From: Sphaeroforma arctica JP610
Lineage: Eukaryota > Opisthokonta > Ichthyosporea > Ichthyophonida
Assembly (NCBI RefSeq): GCF_001186125.1
Contig: NW_014040555.1
Coordinates: forward strand, 176,961 to 206,240
Length of the DNA stretch: 29,280 bases
Direction of reading: 5' to 3'
Positions 11,798 through 22,000 of the stretch are shown here, piece after piece (the stretch's first letter is position 1; each line of letters begins with the position of its first letter). The notes beneath the pieces were generated by a model that did not search any database, had not been told where the DNA came from, and saw nothing but the letters and a program-made list of their open reading frames with translations. Both the position numbers and the translations under genes were made by a program.

Positions 11798-12069
11798 TGT
11801 AGCATCCAGAGACCAGATTATCAGAAAAGTCAATTCTAAACCCAAAACCCAGGATTTGAATTATCAAATACTGAGTTTTGGATCTAGGATCCAATATTTC
11901 TGATGACAGAGTGATCATAAATATAGCGTGAATACCGGTAGATGATACCGGGACTCCCGCGTGTGAGAGAAACACTTAAGTAATAATTGAATCTAGTGTA
12001 GAAAACAACAAACACAAATAAAGACTCAATGCGAGTCCCTCAGCCTAAGACTTTTACCTAGCTGAGAGA
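11798..12069 (+). repeat. LTR copy 2 (3' LTR) of the second gypsy element
   Basis: Full-length match to 10,826-11,094, starting TGTAGCATCC and ending in GCTGAGAGA, again with AATAAA in the CAAATAAAGACTCAATG block. It is preceded directly by the polypurine tract. Similarity to copy 1 ends at 12,069; no target duplication could be confirmed. Confidence 0.85.
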
Positions 12070-12357
12070 TTCGCACTTGAGAAGAGGTCTATTGTTTCCT
12101 TTGGTCGTATATTTCGGTTACTTTTAAACTCTACATGCAAACAAACCGAAATAGCCAATAGTATACTCCCTTGGAGACGAAAATGCCAATAACTTTACCA
12201 GCCATAGACTGGAAGTTATATACCAGATTCTACAAAGAAGCATTTTTTTTTTTGGCAAGTTCCCAGCAGATCTGGTCGCATCAGCACACAACGCACACAC
12301 AGACAATTACTACACCAAAGAACAAAATACGTTATCATAAAGTGGGGGCAAAAATAA

Positions 12358-12575
12358 AATACTTGGGCAAATCCAAGGAACTCGTACCTGATGTCCTCGC
12401 CGTCATCGAAGTGATAACCTGCATAGTGCAACGCGGTCCACCAAATTCCTGACCTTGTCAGAAGAAGTCCCGATGCGAAAGAAAAAATACTTGGGCAAAT
12501 CCAGGGAACTCATACCTGGTGTCCTCGACGTCATCGAAGTGGCAACCAGCATAATGCAACGTGGTCCCCCACAAG
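12358..12575. repeat. Diverged direct duplication A (130-bp spacing)
   Basis: A segment of about 83 bp, 12,358-12,440, recurs at 12,488-12,570 with about 10 differences; both begin ATACTTGGGCAAATCCA. Both copies are open on the plus strand (KYLGKS.EL.P.VL.VIEV) and on the minus strand (HYAG.HFDD.ED.RYEF.GFAQVF). I recognise neither. Substitutions do not concentrate at third positions of the plus frame, so coding constraint there is not supported. The second copy runs into CACAAGTAAGTGAG, a good 5' splice-site match. Confidence 0.8.
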
Positions 12576-12654
12576 TAAGTGAGTTTATTACAAATAAATT
12601 TGGTTTAAGTTTCTTTAGTGCCTGTTCATGGTTACGAATGATTTCAGATTGTTC

Positions 12655-12960
12655 TCACAGTTTACCACGGGGGCATTAAGACGCACTGGGTGGACGAGTC
12701 ACGGTTGCATTAAGAATACTCAAATATAGGAATCGCGTGCAAATTTAACTTTTTCACATTACCTACATTCTGAACAAATTTGATGCACGAGCCTAATCTT
12801 TGTTACTTAACATCTATAATTGCACATAATTTTCAAAAGTTTTTCACTGTTTGTACAGGTGACATTGAGGCGCACTCGATGGACAAGTCATGGTTACATT
12901 ATATATGCATAAATATAGGATGTCCGTGCAAATCCAACTTGTTCATATAACTCACGGAAT
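12655..12960. repeat. Diverged direct duplication B (about 195-bp spacing)
   Basis: The segment at about 12,668-12,770 recurs at about 12,863-12,960, with shared words such as CATT.AG.CGCACT, TGGAC.AGTCA and AAATATAGGA. Each copy is preceded by a 3' splice-site-like pyrimidine stretch ending in ACAG. In one frame both read LRRT.WTSHG, and most differences within that block fall at third codon positions. This hints at a once-coding block but is too short to prove it. Confidence 0.65.
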
Positions 12961-15900
12961 AAAGAATTTAATAGTTCAAGAATCAGCCATACGTGTGTTC
13001 CATTAATCTGTCCTTATATATTCGTATTTTGGGGCGTTATCAAATATATCGCTTAACATAAATCAGTTGATCCAATTCTGAATTTCTGGCGCCGGCGCAA
13101 AAGTTCGGTTATTTGAGTCATCAGAAACGGCGGGAATAACGGTATACATTTATGTCTCCATCGCGTGACGGAAAACTTCAAGATAGAAATCAAGACTAGT
13201 GAAGAAACACAGATAACAAATAAATACTGTTTTTTTTTTAGCACATAACTATACTTACTGAGTGAATCGCATTTGAGAAGATGTCTGTCGTAATTTATCA
13301 GTCACTCACAAATTCTACACCGTGAACATAAGCGTCCTGGCTCTTCCCATTGATAAATCTAGACATGTCCTGAACAAATGAATCTAATGACACTCCTCTA
13401 CAATTTCCAAACTAGGGCATGTAGGGAAAATATATCCTGAAGTTAAAATACAAATTGGGCATTTTTGCTGTATAGATACAAAAAAATAGCTAAAATGGAT
13501 GTTTTTCTTGATTTCAATGGCTACACACATGTGTGGCTGTCATAGTTCCAAGCACAATAGCTACAACTAGATTCTTTGGGGGTACTTCTCAGCGGCGCAG
13601 AGCGAACTCCTTAACATGAGTTCTTAAGATGAGGGCTGCCCTTCTGCAAGGATCCAACCATCAAATCATACTCACAAGTTTCAGATGTTCCCTTGCTGTC
13701 TTCGTACACCAGCAAGTAAAATCACAGCTTCGCTAGAGTGTCCAACACATTAATGGGAAATGAATTTCTCGCGAGTCATAGAGGACCAAGTCTAATTGGG
13801 GTAATGCTGTATGATTTGGAAAGTGGTAAACTCACAAAATATGTTTGTCTGAGAATTTTTACCACAGCAGTCTAAAAGTGATCAGATCACTAAATTCTTT
13901 GAGGCAAACATCAACATCAAGTAAGTGTATATTCCGATAGATAGCAGTGAAAATATTGGTGGATGACATGTTCCGATAGATTGCGGCAAAATTAATGGTA
14001 GACATTGTTAATGAGTTCGTCAAAAGTCGCTGGCTTTGTGCGAGCGATAGTATAAGGAATTTCGAGTGGTACAATTGAGTGTATATGGACGCCTGCGATA
14101 CCAACACATGGCTATTATAATCTCCTTCGTGAAGACTGTGGGTAAAAAAGTGAGAATAGCTTCGTCAATTACATCAAAATCTCGTACATGAAGCTAGCAC
14201 TGGTGGTACGGTACCCTGTTACAGTTGCGGGTGCAAGATTACTGCTGCAATTGTACTTGTGGGGATAATGAGCACCAGATATATCACAACATTGATCGAT
14301 CATACAGGAATTGTTATTTACGAGATGGCGTATACCGTTTGAGGCCGTCGTAGATTTCTGTTCGTGTTTGTAGTTGAGTGCCATCGAGCCATTTAGTGTG
14401 CCTTAGCACTGCTGTGGAGGGTGTACGAAAGCCAGAATGAAGGCAAATACTTCGTCGTGATCATCAAATAATGGGTTGTATGTCCTATCATGGCTGTCGA
14501 TGGCATAGGAAACGGTATGCTAATATCGTAGCTGAGTTGTTGAGTTATTCCAATAATATAGCGCACAGAATCGGTTGTGAAGTCATTCCCGACGATATGG
14601 TTTGGCGAGTACACATCGTATTACGTAATTGTGAAAGGGTAAAAACAGTATGAATGCTAGGGTAACCACAAATATGAAGCAGTAAACTTTATTGCTGAGC
14701 GTATCCACAAATAGAAAGCTGTAAGAATCGATGAGGTTTTACGAGTCTGTGGATATCAAGAACGTATTCTTTTCACCATACTAACTAGATTGAACGATTA
14801 AGCTTCGTGCTATCGCCGCTGATAAACATGGTATTGTATTTCGCAGCGTATACTCCCAACGATTGTGATCATTTATGCGGCTCAATACATATTAAAGATA
14901 TGTCATGGGAAGCAGCGGGTTGCTAAGCAAGGCACTATAGGTGATGCGCAGGCAGAAGAATAATTCATAACTTTTATTCAAGTAGGGAGGCACTGATTGA
15001 AACGAGTATGTAAATTTCGAGCTAGTGAAATTGGCAGAGTACGGTGTTGATGATGATTTTCAAATGATATGGGTAAGTATGAAGGTAATTGTGAAATGGA
15101 AGGTACTGATATCAGCAAATAAATTAGCTATAGTAAGCTTGAGTTGAAAATGTTGGCAATGCGAATTTCAGGAATTTCCAAATAAATTTATAATGGTACG
15201 AGACACACAGGAAAGGGGTATATTGGTTTAACAGCCAGTCATGAGATTTTGTAGATGCGCAAGGGTATGAACTGTATTCTGTCTTCTTATCATTGGTCTA
15301 TGTATAGGGTTGTTCATTGAACTGCGCGGTCAGTGAAAGACGCAGAATAGACGGGAAAAGAACAGACTCTAAGACCAATGAATCCATTCTTTCGTTCAAA
15401 TTTCAAGTCGCCCTAATACTGTCTATTGATGCCAGACATGACAAAATCCTCTACCAAGGGCTTGACAGCAGCCAGACGACAGAAAAGACACGGAAGCGAC
15501 ATGCAGAAAATGTAATATAGGAACAAGATATAACCACACATAGCTATTGAGAAGGAAATGATTTTTTTTTGGGAACGAGACACATAGAACGAATTTGGTA
15601 AATATTTTTGTGCCACCGGATTTTCACGTTACGATGCGTTGTTTAACGACCCAAAAGTCAGGCCTCCTTTACATACACAGCAAACGTCACAACTCAACTA
15701 ATGACAACTATTCACTTAAAAAGATAAAACAATCTTAAATAACCCTATACATTCGAACATGTGTCAACTCGCGAGTCAATGGTGGGTTTGACCGAAATGG
15801 TATTGGACAGTCGGTTCATGAATAGTACAATATGGTGGCGAGCGCAAAAAGGATTTGTTTGAAGCTATTCGAGCTAAAGTAGTTTTTTTAGCGTACTATG

Positions 15901-17715
15901 TTCCAAATTCCTTTTATTTATCTGCTCTTAGTTTACATCGGCTTGCGTATCCGGCTAGGATAGTTTAAGTTACAGGGAGGGCAGCGCGGGTGACGTTGTC
16001 TTCGGCCTGTGGCAATTTAATATTGGCTGCGAATCAGGTTGATAAACCACTTTCACTTGAGCTGCTCGTTGTCATATTTCTTCATATATAAGTTGAATGG
16101 ATAAAATCACGTTTATTCTGGCTATATAAAATATTCATAGCGGGGGGGTTTTTTTTTGCACTCTTACCACTTCTTGGGATTAGGATAGGCTTGACTGACC
16201 CGTATAGAATGACATACGAAAGGTGATGTTTACTTGAAATCAGGCTCAATGTGACCTGTGCTCAGTGTCACGCAAGAACGATGTAACAGTAAAATACAAT
16301 TAAAATACACAGCAGTTGCGTGTTAGATAAAAGCATTAATTGGTTATGACACCACCGGTGATATCTATAAAATTGAATCGCAGTTGGACGGCTACCATCC
16401 CAACAGTAAGGAACTCCGAATGCAACATTAACGAAAGTTAAAAGTATTTAATCAGCTGGATTTAATTGGTTGGATGAGGGTCGTGCTTGATGGTTTCTAA
16501 ATACCAGCGTATAACAACCTTGTATCTGAAGTGATATATTCGACACGGAACACTTTAAACCACATAGTGAAGCAAGGTTCGAAAGTAGCTCTCAACGAAA
16601 TATGATGTTATACATGTATTTTGTATTGATAAAGCAGGGGTTCCGTAGACCCCGTCGCATATCCTGAGAGATGGCAAGTGAGTGGGGGTTTGACTGTTGG
16701 TCGAACAAATCAAACAACGACATGAAGGGTATCTCAAAAGTATCAGGTACAACAAATTGGGACACGAATACCTTTGGCCGTCGATACTACGAAACACGAC
16801 TAAGATTACGTGAATGTTGTGATATTTATCATTCATATGTGCATAGGCTTTTGCAAATGTGAATTTTCAAACGATAAAGTACATCAGAGTATCATCTGCG
16901 AACCAGTGGTCGGACGACACCTTGCAATAACTATAACAAGTACTTCATGAAAGTCAGTCCCCGCACGTAGAAAAGAGGGCATACATGGAAAGCTTTACTG
17001 CTCCGTTCGTCGCTTCCGAAGCACTGCCTGCATACCAGTCTAGCGGATTAGGGATAGGCATGATTTTTATCCTAGTTTTTCTTCTTCTAGATAGTATCTA
17101 CCTCTAACATTTGTAGATATCACTCGACGGTCTGGATATTTTGTTATAAAGTGTTTCTGTATAGCTGATCTGTATACATGCAACAATATTCGCTATGTTT
17201 AATTGAAAAGGGGCCCACTTCTCTTAGTAAATAAATCACGAAGGTAATTTGAATAATTAATAGATAAGAGATGGACAGCATTGCCATTCAGAATGTATCA
17301 TTCAATACTTAATTGTATACTAATTGTGACACAAGGAATAGAGGCGGGGTGCCACTATAAACTATTTTGCTAAATGATCCCGCTGAAAGAAGCAGAGCAT
17401 CTCAACGAATAACCACAAAATCCTATCGACATCCCTCTCTGAATTTATCCCTGTTGTATGCATACTGTGGGGTTTCGGTCTCCTATATTGCAGAGAAGTG
17501 AAGAGTATAATTTACAAACTTGAAGGAGACACTCATAATAAAGGTTCAATAGGAAGGTTTTATATATAATCTCATACCCCTAATGACGATAACTTCTGCA
17601 CTGCACTGTGACGGTAATCACTCACACTCAGCCCAAGCTATGTGTTGTCTTTTTTTATTATGTCGTCACATACCATAAATTAGGGATATCCAGTGGACAG
17701 TTCATCTCGAACTAC
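12961..17715. other. Long AT-rich stretch without recognised genes
   Basis: Nearly 4.8 kb with only short open frames (up to about 90 codons, for example 13,859-14,107 minus, 14,471-14,653 plus, 15,317-15,520 plus and 16,671-16,862 plus). None contains a domain I recognise and none has flanking splice or start context that makes it convincing. Homopolymer runs occur at 13,231-13,239 (T), 15,560-15,569 (T) and 16,142-16,157 (G then T). The stretch looks like decayed intergenic DNA. Confidence 0.4.
13932..14009. repeat. Short direct repeat, two copies of about 39 bp
   Basis: 13,932-13,970 and 13,971-14,009 both start TTCCGATAGAT and continue with GCAGTGAAAATATTGGTGG or GCGGCAAAATTAATGGTAG. On the minus strand the copies encode related peptides around AIYRN, in an 82-codon open frame that I do not recognise. 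Confidence 0.7.
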
Positions 17716-18203
17716 AACCATCGAGTATATGATTCTCATAACAGACAGGATATTTTGAAAATCTCGGGAATGGACGAAGTTCACACATTAGATGTAAAGC
17801 ACTATACGGCAATGTGTAAGTGGCGAACGCTTCATAGTTTAGCTTTTAATTGTTGTCATATTCTAGAGGGAGGTTAGATAGAAAACATTATAGCTATCGA
17901 ATATACGGTTCTCATAGCAGACAGAACATTTCGAACGTCCTGGGAATGGTCAAAGCTCACACATTAAATGTAATATGTCCTCAGACGTGACGCACCACGG
18001 TAATGTGTAAGTGGTTAGTTTAGGTAGAAAGCATTATAACCATCGAATACATAATTTTCATAGCAGACAGAACATTTAGAATATTTTGGGAACACACTAA
18101 ATGCAACATGTCCTCAGACGAGTCGCATCACGGCAATGTGTAAGTGGCGAGCGCCTCATGGTTCAGGTCGTTATCGTTGGCATATTTTAGAGGCTAGGGA
18201 GGT
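17716..18203. repeat. Three-copy diverged tandem repeat, about 150-170 bp per unit
   Basis: Copies lie at about 17,716-17,878, 17,883-18,028 and 18,031-18,203. Shared blocks are ATCGAATA, TCATAGCAGACAGAACATTT, and CGGCAATGTGTAAGTGGCGA with small changes. Copies 2 and 3 share an ATGTCCTCAGACG block absent from copy 1. Copies 1 and 3 share a tail (CATATT.TAGAG...GGGAGG) absent from copy 2. The mosaic sharing suggests stepwise duplication with partial loss or conversion. No protein family is recognised. Confidence 0.85.
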
Positions 18204-18996
18204 GGAACATCCCCCAAAAATCGAACGTCGCACTTTTCTACAATATATGCGGGAAGCGGCGAATTGGCCACAGAAAAAATTCTGGTATCTTTTCTTGCTG
18301 TCCTTATCCGCTTCGCAATTAGATTACACGTCATCAACAGGCCGACACTATATCTTCTCATTTGGTTACGAATCTAACTTCGTGGCACAAACACGGAAAG
18401 TAACATATGCAAGAAAATTATACACAAGCTTTATTTGATAAAACCACCTCCAACACCGGAACCCGCACGATGAATGATATCCGCTTGTCAGCACTCCCGA
18501 AAACTGAATATGTTGTTCAGCGCCTATTTATTATTTTCATCGATATAAAAGTGCAATTATGTAGAGAGGAAAAAATTTCTCGTTCACTTGCGCTGTGTGA
18601 TTTTATATCTGGACCGAATTCCATACGACATCAAACAGAAGAATGCTTCCGGCCCTATGTGTAAGTCTTTCATTGTTTTGTGTATGAATGTGAGTATACA
18701 CTCAATGAGGAAATTTTTGCCAGGGGTGTTTGGCGTACAGCCTAGGTTCGACGAAGTCAAACATCTCTGTAGTCGATGACTAGTAGTTTTGTAGACTTGG
18801 GCCGAAAGAATTAAAAAAAAATCAGGAAATACATATGTATATTTCGCAATGCTGTGCATATGGCTACTTTGCATAATGTGTTAACTGTATTAACAGCCAC
18901 ATTAGCTGTGCCCTCCATTCGATAAGCCCGTAGATTAAAACTCAAGATATATCGTAGTATGTGCTGTATATCAAGCATGTTTGAGGCCCAAATCAG
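18204..18996. other. Intergenic DNA downstream of the PIG-B gene
   Basis: Open frames of up to about 100 codons occur on both strands (18,136-18,438 plus, 18,584-18,874 minus), but none is recognisable. The PIG-B 3' untranslated region should begin at 18,996 and run leftwards. I saw no clear AATAAA on the minus strand within the first 100 bases. Confidence 0.3.
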
Positions 18997-19095
18997 TCAT
19001 GTGTCTAGGCAATGACGAAGAGAGGTCTTTCGGAATATCAGCACTTGCTCTCCTACTCGCCCGTCCGGTATGTGCGTATGAAATAGGCTGTGTGC
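18997..19095 (-). CDS. PIGB: PIG-B exon 8 (terminal)
   Basis: The acceptor is ATGTTTTTACAG|GCA. It encodes AHSLFHTHIPDGRVGEQVLI, then FRKTSLRHCLDT and TGA, matching the animal end [20 protein letters not shown]. It is 33 codons including the stop. Confidence 0.92.
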   Translation of the reverse strand, partial: AHSLFHTHIPDGRVGEQVLIFRKTSLRHCLDT

Positions 19096-22000
19096 CTGTA
19101 AAAACATAATATTGCAAATGGGTTTGTTCAGTTCATGCATTTGGTGAGCAGTCCTTACAAACTGATAGGTAGTGAGGCAAAGGTCCTTGTTGGCCAATAG
19201 TAGGTAGATCTTACACCTCACATAGAATCAAAGTCATATGCGCTAGCGGTATAAGCGTATATATACGTTTCTGTGCGGCATAGTTTCGTACGCATCTCTC
19301 TTACCAGTTCGTAGTCCTGAGCTTCTAGTACTTTCGCCACTTGCGGCAACAGGGCGTCGAACATGACAATGTGAGTGGGCCACCCACCCCACATGTCTGG
19401 CTCAGCAAGACACACATGGGCAAAATCGGTCGAGTGGGCACGATCTATTGTCATGTTCCTGCCCTGATCATTGCATTTGATCTCAAGATTATATAGATCA
19501 AGTTTGCCTGTACGAAAGAGCAATATTGATATTTCATTCGTAGCTAGTAGTTAACTAACAATATGGATGTATGTGCATGCCAGATGTAGTGGCTGATATG
19601 CCTGCTTAACAGATGATACTGTGTTATAATGCATGAGAAATTTGAAGAGAATCTGTCAACCTTATTGCTCATGTGGGCGGCGTCGTGCCCGGTCGTATCA
19701 CTTATTATATAGTTATGTGCTTCTGTAGTTACCAATGGAAGCCTTCGTACGAGACAGTTCAGCAGCAGCATTCTAATTATTTGATGTGAAACAGAATCTT
19801 CTTCAATATTCACCGCAAAAACATAACAGTAAATGTCGGTGAGTGATAGTTGCATGCATAAGTACACATGGACATACACAACCGATAGGAGACCGAGACA
19901 GTGCCAGTACAATAGCTCAATCAAACTTCACGACTGCGACTTTTTAACTTCATAAGACAAGGGCCACACGGGGGACCACAAACAAGTGTCAATGTGTCAA
20001 CGTCTATCTATCTGTGTCTCCCATAATCATTGTGATCAGTGTATGCATTGCCTTAGAATGAATCGAATCTATATCTATCTAGCTGTGTCTCCCATAATCA
20101 TTGTGATCAGTATATGCATTGCCTTAAAAACGAATCGAATCTATACGTCACTAAACGATGCTGGTCACACACAAATCTGGCGAAACATGTGCAGGAACAG
20201 ATATACGGAGGTGCTATTGCTAACTTTCATCAATTTTGCTGTGTCCATCCAAGAAAGCGTAGAGCACACTCACTAAACGTCTACATTGCACGCCAGTAGT
20301 AGCTAACGCATACCATGTCGTGGGCCATAGTGTTCCTCGATGAAGGCTACCGGGTCAGCGTAAAATCTGTCTGCCTCATCCACATAGTTTTCAGCAGTAA
20401 TGGACTTGGTTTTCTCAGATATGAAACCATCTCTACTACCCGTATCTGTCTTCAAGTTCGCCGCGGCGGTCATATCCACAAACGCAGTGTATGGTGGGCA
20501 TGTCAAAAAACGCATCGCAGCGTCGTAGTGCATATGACTGAAGTAGGGTGTAGAATGGCAGGGAGCCCACACGTGTATGCGCACGTGTGCCCGATCACAC
20601 GCATACGCACTCTTCTCGTGCCTTCTATCCCGAGTAGCTCCCGCGCTCTCCTCTACATCACGCACCACATCAGCTGAATCCAAAGCACCCGCGCACACAC
20701 CCTCGCCCGTGTCCACCAATTGTTCATCACCGCCGTAATGGCTTGTTCGAGCACTCTCACATGTGGCATAGAGCGTTTGAGGTTCACCACTTGACTGTGC
20801 GTACGTGCCACTCTGCTTTGCTCCCCACGCCTCAAACTCCGTTCTGAGAGTAGTGAGTACATCAACAGTGCCCCTCTGATGCACCTGTGTAAAGTATAAC
20901 CCTGCGAGAAGTTGACTGGTTGCCATAGTAACCACCAGGGCCCAATATAAACACTGGTAGAGTCTGACATTCCTGGCCTTAGCTCCCCTACTCAGCCGCT
21001 TCGAGTCTGGCGTTGCTTGAGCTGGTTTTTCGTATGTGTGTACCCGTGTGTGTTCACTCTGCACAAGCCTTCGCAAAGCAACCTCCTTTGCGTTGCTTGT
21101 ACCACCCGTGGCTGTGGCATCGCGTGCACTTGTCTCTGTTGCAGAATATGTCACCGTGGCGGTGATTGCTGGTGGCAAGAGGTACTCGCGTATAGTCTGT
21201 AGACCCACGCCACAGTGCATATGCATCAGCGGCAACATTGGGACTATAAAGCGGAACTCCTTGTGCTCCAGGAGACTATGCACCAGCACCACCCACGCTA
21301 TACAGAGAAGTGGACCCTGTCGTGTATATGGTCGTGTATATGATTCATAGTATGTTTATACACCTGGCTCAGCATAGACTGAGAATGCTCATGTTATTGG
21401 TGCTTTGATATACATTGAAAAGTCAGTAATATTATACGCAGTATATGCATGGTTGAGTTTATTCGGTTAACGACAGACTCGGGATGACATTCGACAGCTG
21501 CAACGACTAAAACTCGCCCGTGTCCAGCAGACCGATCTAAACACGAAGACTATTCTAAAAGTGATGTACCCTTACGTACTCACATAAGTGCTCCTCATGT
21601 CATCGGGATGGAACATACTACAAACAAGAGTGCTAAAACATGAGACGAAGCCTCACATACATACCCTTCGATGTGTCGTCCAAGCCGACCAAGCTCCTAA
21701 GACGAACAGGGGCAGATAGGCGGCCAGAAGAGTGGGCATGGCAGACGATAGGTACCTGAGAATGAATATACATGAAAAACGGACTGTTAAACTACTGTGA
21801 GCTCAGCTGATTTCACACCGTACAGGGTTCATGGTCCCCAGGTAGACATGGTAAAGTATAGCGGGACATTCGGTGATGCTGCTTATCGCAAAGATCGGCA
21901 GAGTACACCCCCAGACAACATGCAGGTCAGCAAGCAAACTCAAGGTCATAGACTAGCTATACATAACCTTAAAGGGTAACTTTAGTCTGTCACCCTATCC

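Larger units (their letters stand above)
9130..12069 (+). mobile_element. Fossil Ty3/gypsy element with chromodomain-like end and LTRs
   Basis: The plus-strand order is pre-RT remains (about 9,200-9,760), RT start (about 9,800-9,890), RNase H (about 10,430-10,780), an LTR copy (10,826-11,094), a chromodomain-like segment (about 11,150-11,400), a polypurine tract, and a second LTR copy (11,798-12,069). The chromodomain points to the chromovirus branch of Ty3/gypsy. An integrase region was not found; the first LTR copy sits where it would be expected. The element is broken with many disruptions. The two LTR copies differ at roughly a tenth of aligned positions by eye, suggesting an old insertion if they are a pair. 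Its 5' end and upstream LTR were not found. Confidence 0.75.

Noticed and set aside
18136-18664. Plus-strand open frames of 85-100 codons near the three-copy repeat
   Set aside because: The first starts inside the repeat; composition is non-coding-like and no domain is recognisable.
19544-19924. 126-codon minus-strand open frame
   Set aside because: It lies wholly inside PIG-B intron 6, has no recognisable domain and is not needed for continuity of the protein.
20653-20970. 105-codon minus-strand frame and several plus-strand frames over 20,315-21,350
   Set aside because: All overlap PIG-B exon 6, whose frame is conserved over 330 codons; they are shadows.
21279-21297. Alternative exon 6 acceptor CTTCTCTGTATAG
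   Set aside because: It has a better pyrimidine tract, but it would break the phase with exon 5. The acceptor at 21,317 keeps the frame and adds GPLLCIAW, which aligns with animal PIG-B.
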